A stretch of DNA of 49,759 bases from NCBI GenBank assembly GCA_015063895.1, contig SVTG01000013.1, positions 1 through 49,759 on the forward strand. The letters are read 5' to 3'. Positions within the stretch are counted from its first letter, which is position 1; each line of letters opens with the position of its first letter. This document shows positions 7,620 to 16,056 of this stretch, piece by piece. This DNA comes from Oscillospiraceae bacterium (lineage in GTDB: Bacteria; Bacillota; Clostridia; Oscillospirales; CAG-272). Below the pieces are notes generated by a model that ran no database searches, had not been told where the DNA came from, and was given only the letters and a program-made list of their open reading frames with translations. The position numbers and the translations under genes are program-made.

Positions 7620-8630
7620 TTAAAAAAGGCTGTTTTCAAGGTCGCTTGGCATATCCGAGCCAAACAGCAGCAGGAAGCGATAGCTGCCGTTATTCTCGGC
7701 CATAGCAGACACGCGCAGCGTGGTGCTGCTGAAATAAAAGGCAGGGCGTGCGCCGTTGATACGCACCAGGCCGTACTGCGCACGAACGGCATTGCCGCAG
7801 GCTTCCACCAAAAGCGGCTCGTCAAGTGCACGGGCAAGCAGGGTAGCCGTATCGCCAAGCGTTGCCGTTGCCGTCATCGCAAAGGGATCTACCGCGGTAT
7901 GCAGCGTGCCCAGCTTGTGCAAGCGCGCCGCCACGCGTGCGGTAAAGCCCGCCTCGTCATCACCAAGGGTAGCAGCCAGCGCGCGCACAACGTCCACGTC
8001 GCCATGCAGCAGCCACTCATAGACCATCTCGCGCAGCGTATAGCTGTTACCGAGATAGATCACAGGGCTTTGATCGGTAAGCGTGGCATCAGAACGGTTT
8101 AATTCATCGGTCAGCGTGATACCCACAGCCAGTCGCAAAGCAAGGTCTGACGGCACCTCGTTATCGGCTCCCACAAGGTAGGAAAGCAAATGCGTATCGG
8201 TATCCGACATGATCAGCGCCGATACACCGTCGGGGGCAACCGTTGCGGTTTCCCCGTATGTCAACAAGGCATACAGCGGCGGCACCACGTCGGTGCGCTC
8301 AATCAGATACGGGCAGAGCGTGCACTGCCGCGCAGTATACCCCTCTCCCGACTCGGTCGGCAGCACCACGGTATCGGCAAAGTCATGCGCACGTGCGGCG
8401 ATATCCTCAGGCACGTGCACGGTGCTTGTCACCGCCTCATGGCAGATCTTACAGTAGCGGATATCGGTGCCCTCGGCAATACAGGTAACAGCCACCACGT
8501 CGTAACGGTTGCCGTATACGTGCGTGTGCTCCCCCGTTTCGTAAAGGTAGGAATCGCCCATATCCTCGCCACAGCTCACCAGCAAAAGCGAGAGCAACGA
8601 AAAAAGCGCCAGTATTCGTATTTTTCTCAT
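7620..8630 (-). CDS. Lipoprotein with CxxC repeats and degenerate S11-peptidase-like domain
   Basis: A 336-residue secreted lipoprotein: signal peptide with lipobox LLVSC (Cys20). Next come two tandem units of the H-x..-C-x-E-G-x..-CxxC type (CxxC at 60-63 and 103-106), as found in many clostridial surface proteins. Residues about 130-336 look like a D-Ala-D-Ala carboxypeptidase (peptidase S11/PBP5) fold: ALIMSDTDTHLLSYLVGADNEVP resembles the ALLMDADTG...N...P segment, and YTLREMVYEWLLHGDVDVVRALA resembles YTVRDLLYGLLLPSGNDAAVALA. But the SxxK serine motif reads SDLA (161-164) and SxN reads HGD (209-211), so the enzyme should be inactive. A scaffolding or peptide-binding role is a guess. The S11 relation is my alignment by eye. 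Confidence 0.65.
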   Translation of the reverse strand: MRKIRILALFSLLSLLLVSCGEDMGDSYLYETGEHTHVYGNRYDVVAVTCIAEGTDIRYCKICHEAVTSTVHVPEDIAARAHDFADTVVLPTESGEGYTARQCTLCPYLIERTDVVPPLYALLTYGETATVAPDGVSALIMSDTDTHLLSYLVGADNEVPSDLALRLAVGITLTDELNRSDATLTDQSPVIYLGNSYTLREMVYEWLLHGDVDVVRALAATLGDDEAGFTARVAARLHKLGTLHTAVDPFAMTATATLGDTATLLARALDEPLLVEACGNAVRAQYGLVRINGARPAFYFSSTTLRVSAMAENNGSYRFLLLFGSDMPSDLENSLF

Positions 8631-8654
8631 ACCGTTTCCTACCTTTCTTTGTTT

Positions 8655-8990
8655 TTATTTGATCACGGGACGCGCAGTCAGCGCAATTAAAAGCTTTTTG
8701 TTATCGGGCTGCACCTCTGCCTCGTGCGCGGCGCGGTTGCGATGCAGCTCACCGCAGCGCTGACAGCGATGCACAATGATAAATCCTTTTTTTGCATCGG
8801 GCTGCACCGAGATCGGCTCCATCTGACCGCCGCATTCATTGGCACGGTCGCCGGGATTGACGTCAACGTGCAGGCTCCACAGGCAAAACGGGCAATGATT
8901 ACGCGAGGTATAGCCAAGGGGCTTTACCTCCTTGCCGCAATGCGCGCAGATAAAGCCGTTGTCATTTTTTAAAAAGCGTTTCGTTTCCAT
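8655..8990 (-). CDS. RNHCP-domain zinc-ribbon protein
   Basis: From the Met at 8990 the protein has 111 residues (an in-frame ATG at 9002 is also possible; neither has a clear ribosome binding site). It carries the diagnostic RNHCPFCLWSLHVD segment, preceded by a CAHC knuckle and followed by CQRCGELHRNR, so eight or so Cys/His residues form two zinc sites: the RNHCP family, whose biochemical role is unknown. The C-terminus is basic with NKKLLIALTARPVI. It sits between the transketolase terminator and the lipoprotein gene, same strand. Confidence 0.8.
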   Translation of the reverse strand: METKRFLKNDNGFICAHCGKEVKPLGYTSRNHCPFCLWSLHVDVNPGDRANECGGQMEPISVQPDAKKGFIIVHRCQRCGELHRNRAAHEAEVQPDNKKLLIALTARPVIK

Positions 8991-9011
8991 TTTACTATGC
9001 ATGATATGGCG

Positions 9012-9040
9012 AAAAAACGCCGCAGACGCGGCGTTTTTTT
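9012..9040 (-). terminator. Transketolase operon terminator
   Basis: Hairpin ACGCCGC-AGAC-GCGGCGT with T/A runs on both sides; on the minus strand it lies 6 bases after the transketolase stop and ends in TTTTTT. Confidence 0.85.
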
Positions 9041-9045
9041 CGTAT

Positions 9046-9987
9046 TTATTTCTTCAGGGAGAGCGCTTGCTTTGCCTTGATGACAAGATTTGCAGGCGTA
9101 AAGCCGTATGCCTCAAGCAGGGCAGGAACCGTGCCCGAGCGGCCGTAGCTATCCTCAATACCGAGCTTTACTACGGGAACGGGGCAGGTTTCGCCAATAA
9201 GCTCAGCTACAGCAGCACCAAGACCGCCGATCACGCTATGCTCCTCCGCAACCACAAGCGCACCCGTTTCGCGGGCAGCCTTTACCACGATATCGCGGTC
9301 AAGGGGCTTGATGGTGTGAATGTTGATCACACGTGCCGAAATGCCCTGCTCCTTCAGCAGCTCAGCAGCATTCAGAGCGATATCTACCATAATACCCGTA
9401 GCGATGATCGTTACGTCATCACCCTCGCGCATCGTCACACCCTTGCCAAGCTCAAACTTGTAGGTCTCCTTATCATTAAGCACCGGGACCGCATAGCGAC
9501 CGAAGCGCAGATACACAGGACCCTCGTGCAGGAGGGCAGCCTCAACGGCGGCGCGTGCCTCTACGGCGTCAACGGGGTTGATGATCGTCATACCGGGAAT
9601 GGTGCGCATCAGGGCAATATCCTCATTGCACTGGTGGGTAGCGCCGTCCTCGCCAACCGTAATGCCTGCGTGCGTAGCACCGATCTTTACGTTAAGGTGA
9701 GGATAACCGATCGAGTTGCGGATCTGCTCAAAGGCGCGGCCTGCGGCAAACATCGCAAAGCTCGATGCGAAGGGGATCTTGCCCGCAGTTGCAAGGCCCG
9801 CAGCCACAGACATCATGTTGCCCTCGGCAATGCCACAGTCAAAATGACGGGCGGGGAATTTCTTTTTGAACACACCGGTTTTGGTTGCGGCCGCAAGGTC
9901 TGCGTCCAGCACCACGAAATTATATTTGTCACCAAGCTCGGCCAGTGCCTGACCGTAGGCTTCTCTCGTTGCAATCTTTTCAGCCAT
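9046..9987 (-). CDS. Transketolase, C-terminal (pyrimidine-binding) subunit
   Basis: Second half of a split transketolase; with its partner it moves two-carbon units between sugar phosphates in the non-oxidative pentose phosphate pathway. The 313 residues hold the pyrimidine domain (DADLAAATKTGVFKKKFPARHFDCGIAEGNMMSVAAGLA; the Glu of AEGNM activates thiamine diphosphate), GATHAGITVGEDGATHQCNEDIALMR, and the C-terminal domain (VVAEEHSVIGGLGAAVAELI). Split genes of about 270 and 310 residues are normal in Clostridia. It starts 15 bases after the N-terminal subunit gene, with GGGGGA as ribosome site. Confidence 0.93.
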   Translation of the reverse strand: MAEKIATREAYGQALAELGDKYNFVVLDADLAAATKTGVFKKKFPARHFDCGIAEGNMMSVAAGLATAGKIPFASSFAMFAAGRAFEQIRNSIGYPHLNVKIGATHAGITVGEDGATHQCNEDIALMRTIPGMTIINPVDAVEARAAVEAALLHEGPVYLRFGRYAVPVLNDKETYKFELGKGVTMREGDDVTIIATGIMVDIALNAAELLKEQGISARVINIHTIKPLDRDIVVKAARETGALVVAEEHSVIGGLGAAVAELIGETCPVPVVKLGIEDSYGRSGTVPALLEAYGFTPANLVIKAKQALSLKK

Positions 9988-10002
9988 TGTTCTGTCCCCC
10001 TT

Positions 10003-10836
10003 TTAGATTTTTGCCTTTGCCTTGATCTCGGCAACGGCCTGGGTATGCTGCTCGTCGTTGGGAGCGGCACCGTGCCAGCTCACCTGATTTTCCATAAAGG
10101 AAACGCCCTTGCCCTTCACGGTCTTGAAGATGATCGCGGTGGGCTTGCCCTTCACGGTCTTAGCCTTATTGAAGGCCTTTTCGATCTCATCGAAATCGTG
10201 GCCGTCGGCAGTGATCACGTTGAAGCCGAATGCCTCAAGCTTCTTGTCGTAAGGCGTGGGGTTCATCACCTCAGCGATCGGTCCGTCGATCTGCAGACCG
10301 TTCCAGTCGATCGCCACGCAAAGGTTGTCAAGCTTGTAGTGAGCGGCAAACATCATGGCCTCCCAAACCTGACCCTCCTCGCTCTCGCCGTCACCGACAA
10401 CGGCATAGGTGCGATAATCGCGCTGGTCAAGCTTAGCAGCCAGAGCCATACCGCACGCAGCAGAAATGCCAAGGCCGAGCGAACCCGTGGTCATATCCAC
10501 ACCGGGGGTGTTCTTCATGTCGGGGTGACCCTGCAAAAAGGAATCGATCTTACGAAGCTTCAAAAGCTCCTCGCGTGCAAAAAAGCCCTTTTCGGCAAGC
10601 ACGGCATAGAGCGCAGGGGCGCAGTGGCCCTTAGACAGCACAAAGCGGTCACGCCCCGGCATGGTGGGGTTTGCGGGATCCACGTTCATTTCTGCAAAGT
10701 AAAGGTAGGTCATCACATCGGTGATCGAAAGCGATCCGCCGGGGTGGCCCGATTTTGCGGCATGTACCTCGTCAAGAATGTCAATTCTTACTTGTGCGGC
10801 AATTTTGGCGAGCTGTTGTTTTTTTGCCTTATCCAT
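10003..10836 (-). CDS. Transketolase, N-terminal (thiamine diphosphate-binding) subunit
   Basis: The 277 residues form the PP-binding half of transketolase: HAAKSGHPGGSLSITDVMTYLYF, DRFVLSKGHCAPALYA, the metal/ThDP motif GDGESEEGQVWEAMMFA (GDG...N-type motif, here followed by AIDWNGLQIDG), and ends with HGAAPNDEQHTQAVAEI. GGAGGA precedes the ATG. It forms the first gene of the two-gene operon read from the promoter at 10885-10913. Confidence 0.93.
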   Translation of the reverse strand: MDKAKKQQLAKIAAQVRIDILDEVHAAKSGHPGGSLSITDVMTYLYFAEMNVDPANPTMPGRDRFVLSKGHCAPALYAVLAEKGFFAREELLKLRKIDSFLQGHPDMKNTPGVDMTTGSLGLGISAACGMALAAKLDQRDYRTYAVVGDGESEEGQVWEAMMFAAHYKLDNLCVAIDWNGLQIDGPIAEVMNPTPYDKKLEAFGFNVITADGHDFDEIEKAFNKAKTVKGKPTAIIFKTVKGKGVSFMENQVSWHGAAPNDEQHTQAVAEIKAKAKI

Positions 10837-10853
10837 ATTGTCCTCCTCCGTGC

Positions 10854-10913
10854 CCGCAGCGCGGGCATTATATTTAACATTATAATTATAAACATTTCAC
10901 GCGTGCGTGTCAA
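10854..10913 (-). promoter_or_regulatory. Transketolase operon promoter and leader hairpin
   Basis: Minus-strand TTGACA (10908-10913), 17-base spacer, TATAAT (10885-10890). The short leader carries a tight hairpin GCCCGC-GCT-GCGGGC (10854-10868) immediately before the ribosome binding site, which might affect translation or mRNA stability. Confidence 0.75.
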
Positions 10914-11425
10914 GACGTGCGCGCAAAATTCGGTAGGTTTTTGTTTTTTTGCGCACAAAAGCGTAACGCAGCTAAGAAAACGGCGACAAGGCCAAAAGGT
11001 GGCGCGGAGCATGCGTTGACCTTTGGACGGCGCCCACTTTTCGCACTTTGGAAAAGCCCCTTCAAGCACCCTGCGCTTTGCCGCCGCTTTTCGCGCACGC
11101 ACCCCTTTGGTTTTGCACAGGAAATCGCGCCCTCAAAAAAAGCCGCAAACCCATGTAAATCAAGGAGTTTTACACAGTTTCCACAGAGTTTTCCACAGCC
11201 CGTTTGAAAACCCCCTTTCAAAAAACACACCTTTCCATTTTTGGAAAACAAGCCCTCAAAATAAATTTTTTCTCCCACTCAGCACAAAATTTGACCGATT
11301 TTTCAAAAAACCTCTCCCACTCGGCTTTTTTCGCGTTTTTTCGCAAAAAGGTCGCCACGACCTTTTCCGCACAGCTGTGATCCAGTGCGCTGCAGGACGC
11401 ATCTCGGGCTATGTGCAAAAGGCAG
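10914..11425. other. Intergenic region without recognised gene
   Basis: About 510 bases between the transketolase promoter and the ABC permease stop. Open frames here have no family resemblance and biased composition, so I call none. TTTCCACAG and TTTTCCACAG at about 11168-11190 recall weak DnaA boxes but are isolated. It could hold decayed coding sequence. Confidence 0.4.
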
Positions 11426-12157
11426 TTACTGCCGCTTCATTTGACGCAAAAAGAGCAATACTGCCGCAAAAAGCGCCGCTATCGCGTACCCCAACACCCA
11501 CCACAAATGCACCGAAAGCGCGGCAAGATCACCCAAAATGGCTGCGCGCTCCAGCTCCACCGCGTGCACAAAGGGCAACGCATACGCAATTTTTTGAAAC
11601 ACGCCGCCTACCAGCTCAAGATCAAACCATATTCCCGACAGCCAGGCTGACAGATTGGTGAGCAGGGCGCCGCAGATGCCGCCGACCTGCTTGTCGGTAA
11701 GAATACTGCCGAAAAGCAGTCCGAGCGCCACAAAAAGAAGCGAAACGGGCAGAATACATACGATCGCAAGCAGGATATTGACCGTAAGATCAAGCCCCAG
11801 CAGCAGCGCCACCAGATAGCAAGCTGCACTTTGCAGCAGCGACAGCGGCAGAAGCGGCAGGGCGTAGGCGAGAATAAAATCAAGGGGCGTCAGAGGCGTG
11901 GTATAAAGTCGCTGCAGCAGAGCGCTGCCCCTGTCCTTGGAGATGAGCGTGGCGGAAAACAGCGTCATAAACGACAGCCCAAACACGGCAATACCGGGCG
12001 AGAGGTGCTGTATTTCAAACAGGGCCACTGGAATATTGGCCTGAATGGCACTCAACAGCAAAAGCAAAACAAGCGGAAAGCCAAGACCGAAAAAGAGGTT
12101 CAGGGGATCGCGCAGGATCTCCTTGGTATTTCTGCTCGCCAAAGCAAGCGTTTTCAT
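11426..12157 (-). CDS. ABC-2 type transporter permease
   Basis: A 243-residue membrane protein with six hydrophobic segments and the ABC-2 pattern: N-terminal RNTKEILRDPLNLFFGLGFPLVLLL, an extracellular loop, ISKDRGSALLQRLYTTPL after TM2, and further segments to the C-terminus. These permeases pair with one ATPase to export drugs, lipids or peptides. The start codon overlaps the ATPase stop by four bases (ATGA), so the pair is translationally coupled. Substrate cannot be read from the sequence; TetR control points to a toxic compound. Confidence 0.88.
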   Translation of the reverse strand: MKTLALASRNTKEILRDPLNLFFGLGFPLVLLLLLSAIQANIPVALFEIQHLSPGIAVFGLSFMTLFSATLISKDRGSALLQRLYTTPLTPLDFILAYALPLLPLSLLQSAACYLVALLLGLDLTVNILLAIVCILPVSLLFVALGLLFGSILTDKQVGGICGALLTNLSAWLSGIWFDLELVGGVFQKIAYALPFVHAVELERAAILGDLAALSVHLWWVLGYAIAALFAAVLLFLRQMKRQ

Positions 12158-12882
12158 TGCTCTCCCCCCTTTACAATACGCACAAAGGCCTCCTCAAACC
12201 GATCGGTGCCTGCCCTTTTTTTAATATTTTCAGCGCTGTCACAGCAAAGCAGGCGCCCGTCGCGCAAAATGGCGATGCGGTCGGAAAGCGCCTCGGCCTC
12301 CTCCATATAATGTGTGGTCAAAATCACCGTTACGCGCCCCTTCAGGGCCTTAATGATATCCCAAAGCTCGCTTCGGGCGAGCACGTCAAGCCCAAGCGTC
12401 GGCTCGTCAAGAAAAAGGATCTGCGGATCGCTGATCAGCGCCATTGCAATGCTCAGGCGTCTTTGCCAGCCGCCCGATAGCTTTCCCGCGCGCCTGTCAA
12501 GGATGCCGTCAAGACCCAGCTGAGCCGCCAATACCTTGATCTTCGCGTTTTTTTCTTCTCCCTTCAAGCCGTGCACGCCACAGATCAGCGCCAGGTTTTC
12601 GCGCACGCTGAGCCCGGGCGCAACGGCTGTTTCCTGCGGCGAAACGGCTATGAGTGACTTCACGGCAGCGGGCTCCTCACAAATGCTTTTTCCAAGCAAA
12701 AGCGCATCACCCTCGGTGGGTGCACTCAGACAGGTCAGCATTTTGATCGTGGTGGTTTTTCCCGCACCGTTCACGCCCAAAAGAGAAAACAGCTCTCCTT
12801 TTTTGATTGTAAGACTCAGCCCGTCCACCGCCACCGCGTCGCCGTAGCGCTTCGTCAGATTTTTGATCTCGATCGCAGTCAT
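12154..12882 (-). CDS. ABC transporter ATP-binding protein
   Basis: From the ATG at 12882 (AAGGAGG 9 bases upstream) the product has 242 residues: Walker A GVNGAGKTT, Q-loop VSPQETAV, signature LSGGWQRRLSIAMALI, Walker B ILFLDEPTLGLD and the H-switch TTHYMEEAE, typical of DrrA/daunorubicin-type exporters. The longer frame to 12957 is only TetR shadow. Its start overlaps the tetR stop by four bases (ATGA) and its stop overlaps the permease start, so three genes form a tight operon. Confidence 0.93.
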   Translation of the reverse strand: MTAIEIKNLTKRYGDAVAVDGLSLTIKKGELFSLLGVNGAGKTTTIKMLTCLSAPTEGDALLLGKSICEEPAAVKSLIAVSPQETAVAPGLSVRENLALICGVHGLKGEEKNAKIKVLAAQLGLDGILDRRAGKLSGGWQRRLSIAMALISDPQILFLDEPTLGLDVLARSELWDIIKALKGRVTVILTTHYMEEAEALSDRIAILRDGRLLCCDSAENIKKRAGTDRFEEAFVRIVKGGEQ

Positions 12883-13445
12883 GCCTGCCCCTCCTTTACA
12901 TGTCTTGCCCGTATGCCCCAGTATACGTCGCTGAGCATTTCCCCGATCAGCGACCAATCAAGCGACAAAAAGGAGGTCGCCAGCATCGTGCCGACCCCGT
13001 GCACCCAGGCCCACATTTCAAGATGCATCAGCCTGGCTGTTTCAAGGCTCACGCCGTTTGCCGCCGCGATCATTTCTGCCGCCCCCTCAAATTCAGGCGT
13101 GGGGGAGGTGTCCTCCGCGCTTCGATCACGCATAAACAAAAACCGAAACAACTCCCTTTCCTCCTTGGCAAATCGCATATATGCCATGCCTAAGGCCTTA
13201 TACGGGGGGTATTTTTCGCTTTCAGCCTCTTTTTTTGCAAAATCCAGGTAGTGGGCGTAGGCTGCTGCGCCCGTTGCCGCTTCCAGCTCCTCCATCGTGG
13301 CGAAATTTGAAAAAACAGGCTGCGTGGAGCACCCGAGTGCCGCAGCCACGGCGCGGGCATTCAGGGCCCCCGCCCCTCGCGCTCTTACCAGGGAAAGCGC
13401 GGCGCTGACAATATCCTCTCTTGTTGTTTTTACCTTAGGCGGCAT
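12879..13445 (-). CDS. TetR-family transcriptional regulator
   Basis: 188 residues. The N-terminal TetR helix-turn-helix runs TTREDIVSAALSLVRARGAGALNARAVAAALGCSTQPVFSNFATMEEL (about 8-55); the rest is the helical ligand-binding region with a WAWVHGVGTMLA helix, resembling the TetR_C WHG group. First gene of the operon with the ABC exporter, so it probably represses its own transcription and exporter expression until a ligand binds. GGAGG stands before the ATG. Confidence 0.9.
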   Translation of the reverse strand: MPPKVKTTREDIVSAALSLVRARGAGALNARAVAAALGCSTQPVFSNFATMEELEAATGAAAYAHYLDFAKKEAESEKYPPYKALGMAYMRFAKEERELFRFLFMRDRSAEDTSPTPEFEGAAEMIAAANGVSLETARLMHLEMWAWVHGVGTMLATSFLSLDWSLIGEMLSDVYWGIRARHVKEGQA

Positions 13446-13458
13446 AGTTTCCTCCTTT

Positions 13459-13517
13459 TATATATCAAGTGTTATATATCGGTAGATATTTTACCACAAA
13501 AGCAATCCCCTTGTCAA
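13459..13517 (-). promoter_or_regulatory. tetR-ABC operon promoter and candidate operator
   Basis: Minus-strand TTGACA (13512-13517), 18-base spacer, TAAAAT (13488-13493). Between the promoter and the ATG lies an inverted repeat TATATA-8-TATATA (13459-13478), well placed as a TetR operator; binding is inferred. Confidence 0.6.
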
Positions 13518-13548
13518 GTATTTTTGCAAGTATTTTTGTAATTTACGC

Positions 13549-13591
13549 AAAAACAAGCACCGTTTGGCGACATATTGCCAAACGGTGCTTG
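13549..13591 (-). terminator. DUF711 operon terminator
   Basis: A perfect 15-bp stem CAAGCACCGTTTGGC (13554-13568 with 13577-13591), 8-base loop, then TTTTT on the minus strand; 37 bases after the DUF711 stop. Confidence 0.85.
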
Positions 13592-13628
13592 TTTGCATAC
13601 AACCAATACAATGCTAAAACGCCTTGTA

Positions 13629-14987
13629 TTAGTTTTTCAAGCTGTGAATGGGCGCGGGGATACGGCCACCGCGGGAAATGAATTTTGCGGGCGAATAGGT
13701 GCGTAGCGGCATGATCGGTGCGGTGCCGAGCAAGCCACCGAAGGACACGCTGTCGCCAACCCCCTTGCCATATGCGGGGATCAGACGCACGGCCGTGGTC
13801 TTGGTGTTAGCCACGCCGATGGAGATCTCGTCAGCGATCACGCCGCAAATCACCTCCTCGGAGGTGTCACCGGGCACGGCGATCATATCAAGACCCACCG
13901 AGCAAACGGCGGTCATCGCCTCAAGCTTTTCGATTGAAAGCGCACCCGATTCGGCCGCCGCGATCATACCCTCGTCCTCGGAAACGGGGATAAAGGCACC
14001 GGAAAGGCCGCCGACGTGCGAGGAAGCCATCACGCCACCCTTTTTCACCGCGTCATTGAGCATCGCGAGCGCGGCGGTCGTGCCGTGGGCACCCGTCACC
14101 TCAAGGCCCATTTCCTCCAGAATGCGCGCAACGGAGTCGCCGATCGCGGGGGTGGGCGCGAGCGAAAGGTCAATAATACCAAAGGGGGCACCCAGGCGCT
14201 TGGCGGCCTCACTTGCCACCAGTTGACCTACGCGCGTAATTTTGAATGCGGTGGTTTTGATCACGTCAGCCAGCTGCGAAAGATCGCACGCACCCGCACG
14301 GCGAATGGCCGCGGCCACCACACCGGGGCCCGACACACCCACGTTAATGACGCGATCCGGCTCACCAACGCCGTGAAAGGCGCCGGCCATAAAGGGATTA
14401 TCCTCGGGAACGTTCGCAAAAACCACAAGCTTGGCGCACCCGATCGAGTTGTTGTCGCGCGTCAAATATGCCGCGCGCTTGATCGTGCTGCCCATCAGAC
14501 GGATCGCGTCCATATTGATGCCCGCCTTGGTGCTGGCAACGTTCACGGACGAGCAGACGTTCTCGGTCTCGGCCAAGGCCTCGGGAATCACGGAGATGAG
14601 ATTTTTATCCCCCTCCGTCATACCCTTGTGCACGAGCGCAGAATAACCGCCGATGAAGTTAATACCCAGGGTTTTCGCAGCACGTTGCAGGGTATGTGCC
14701 AATTTCAAATACCCGTCGGGCGAGATAGCGCCGCCCACCAGCGACACGGGCGTCACCGACACGCGCTTGTTCACGATGGGAATACCGTATTCGCGCTCAA
14801 TGGAAATTCCCGTATCCACCAGATGCTCGGCCGTTTTGGTGATCTTATCGTATACCTTGTCGCAAAGACGGTTTGCGTCCTCGCTGACACAGTCAAGCAA
14901 CGAAATACCCATGGTAATGGTGCGGATATCGAGGTTTTCCTCGCGAATCATACCAATTGTTTCTAAAATATCAGCAACGTTGAGCAT
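13629..14987 (-). CDS. DUF711/PFL family protein
   Basis: From the ATG at 14987 (AAGGAG 7 bases upstream) the product has 452 residues. It starts [33 protein letters not shown], the standard beginning of the family called PFL or DUF711 (UPF0210), whose structures show a pyruvate-formate-lyase-like barrel. No reaction is established. Gly-rich segments ([48 protein letters not shown]) are typical. It is cotranscribed with the ACT-domain gene 10 bases upstream, the usual pairing across Firmicutes and archaea. The 37 extra residues upstream in frame overlap the ACT gene and are not coding. Confidence 0.93.
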   Translation of the reverse strand: MLNVADILETIGMIREENLDIRTITMGISLLDCVSEDANRLCDKVYDKITKTAEHLVDTGISIEREYGIPIVNKRVSVTPVSLVGGAISPDGYLKLAHTLQRAAKTLGINFIGGYSALVHKGMTEGDKNLISVIPEALAETENVCSSVNVASTKAGINMDAIRLMGSTIKRAAYLTRDNNSIGCAKLVVFANVPEDNPFMAGAFHGVGEPDRVINVGVSGPGVVAAAIRRAGACDLSQLADVIKTTAFKITRVGQLVASEAAKRLGAPFGIIDLSLAPTPAIGDSVARILEEMGLEVTGAHGTTAALAMLNDAVKKGGVMASSHVGGLSGAFIPVSEDEGMIAAAESGALSIEKLEAMTAVCSVGLDMIAVPGDTSEEVICGVIADEISIGVANTKTTAVRLIPAYGKGVGDSVSFGGLLGTAPIMPLRTYSPAKFISRGGRIPAPIHSLKN

Positions 14988-14997
14988 GGATCTCTCC

Positions 14998-15267
14998 TTA
15001 AATGTGGTGCATGGTATTGAAGATATCCTCGTGCATCGCGCGGATATCCAGAGCCTTCTCCTTGCCGCTTGCAGACAGCTTATCGGCGAAATCCGCAAAG
15101 GGCACCGTCAGCTTGTCAATTTCGGCAATCATGATCATCGCAAAATACTCGGAAAGCACGCTCTGCGTGATCTCGGTAATATTTGCCCCGTATTCGGCAC
15201 ACACCGTGCTTACCGCGGCGATAATACCGACACTATCCTTGCCTGTTACGGTAATTACTGCTTTCAT
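14998..15267 (-). CDS. ACT domain protein (UPF0237 family)
   Basis: 89 residues making one ACT domain: [37 protein letters not shown] is the beta-alpha-beta start with the ligand-binding turn GKDSVGI. Such domains usually bind amino acids. It is encoded just upstream of the DUF711 gene in the same operon; the conserved pairing suggests a sensor for that protein, which is inference. GGAGGA precedes the ATG. Confidence 0.92.
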   Translation of the reverse strand: MKAVITVTGKDSVGIIAAVSTVCAEYGANITEITQSVLSEYFAMIMIAEIDKLTVPFADFADKLSASGKEKALDIRAMHEDIFNTMHHI

Positions 15268-15307
15268 AACGTCCTCCTTCGGCCAGCGGCCGCTGTGATA
15301 TGACTAT

Positions 15308-15336
15308 ATTATAATAAATTTATCAAAAAATAGCAA
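15308..15336 (-). promoter_or_regulatory. ACT-DUF711 operon promoter
   Basis: Minus-strand TTGCTA (15331-15336), 17-base spacer, TATAAT (15308-15313), about 40 bases before the ACT ATG. Confidence 0.6.
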
Positions 15337-15354
15337 GACCCCTTATAAAAAAGA

Positions 15355-15383
15355 TTGAAAAAAGCAGGATTTTATGATATACT
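15355..15383 (+). promoter_or_regulatory. Promoter of the membrane protein-mnmG genes
   Basis: TTGAAA (15355-15360), 17-base spacer, TATACT (15378-15383), 47 bases before the TTG start at 15431. Confidence 0.6.
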
Positions 15384-15430
15384 GAAAAGTGCCGCACAAA
15401 AAGAGATCGCGGCAGAAGAGGTGAAGCCCC

Positions 15431-15991
15431 TTGAATGAATTTACAACCTATGAATTTGCCGTTTCGCAGCGCAAGGAGGGCAAATGGCGCCTGTTTCGCG
15501 CGCTGCTGATCGCGGGGTACGTCTTATACGCACTCGCTATCCTGTTTATCGGCATGAAATACAGCATCATAGCTCCCCTGCTTGCTTTCATTCCGCTCTC
15601 GCTGTGGGTGATCGTGTTCATCACGTGGCGCTACGTAAATGTTGATTACGAATATTCGATCACCTCGGGCATTTTGACCTTCACGAAAATTTACGGCAAC
15701 CGCTCACGCCGCAAGATATTTGAGATGACACTGCGCGATGCGGTACGCATCGCCCCCTTAGAGCAGGAGCAGGAGGCCGCGCGCGGCACCGCCTATCACC
15801 CCGAGCGCGAGTTTGTCGGCGTTTCCTCAATGTACGCCCCCGATATCTATTTTATGCTGTTTGAGCTATCCGACCGAAAAAAACGCGAAAAGCGCCGTGC
15901 CGTCTTTTATTTTGAGGCCACGGCCAAAATGCTGTCAATTTGCCGTTTTTACAACCCGTCAGGCACTGTTTTGACAAAAACCACACGTTAG
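15431..15991 (+). CDS. Two-helix membrane protein, function unknown
   Basis: 186 residues beginning with TTG (8 bases after AGAGGTG; the nearby ATG at 15435 is in another frame). Two adjacent membrane segments lie at about 23-43 and 47-67, followed by a soluble domain with YEYSITSGILTFTKIYGNRSRRKIFEMTLRDAVRIAPL, a strand-rich pattern reminiscent of bacterial PH-like (YcxB/DUF-type) domains on membrane proteins. I cannot name a function. mnmG starts 65 bases downstream on the same strand with no terminator between, so they may share a transcript. Confidence 0.7.
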   Translation: MNEFTTYEFAVSQRKEGKWRLFRALLIAGYVLYALAILFIGMKYSIIAPLLAFIPLSLWVIVFITWRYVNVDYEYSITSGILTFTKIYGNRSRRKIFEMTLRDAVRIAPLEQEQEAARGTAYHPEREFVGVSSMYAPDIYFMLFELSDRKKREKRRAVFYFEATAKMLSICRFYNPSGTVLTKTTR

Positions 15992-16056
15992 GATCCTCCA
16001 AAAATACTAAAGTGCCGCCTCAAGGGGGCGGCGCGACGACCGTCAAAGGAGCATAC

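Noticed and set aside
8932-11019. A 695-residue open frame antisense to the transketolase genes
   Set aside because: It is a shadow of two well-conserved genes on the other strand; composition is low-complexity (Leu/His/Gly rich) and it has no ribosome site or family resemblance.
11160-11195. Two TTTCCACAG/TTTTCCACAG motifs as DnaA boxes
   Set aside because: Isolated, in GC-rich sequence 23 kb from dnaA, without clustering or an AT-rich unwinding stretch.
11023-11661. A 212-residue plus-strand frame in the transketolase-ABC gap
   Set aside because: Pro/Ser/Arg-rich, overlaps the ABC permease antisense, no start signal.
12883-12957. Longer N-terminus of the ABC ATPase
   Set aside because: It overlaps tetR coding sequence; the ATG at 12882 has a perfect ribosome site and the usual family start.
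14988-15098. Longer N-terminus of the DUF711 protein
   Set aside because: It overlaps the ACT gene antisense-free but out of family; the ATG at 14987 has AAGGAG and the canonical protein start.
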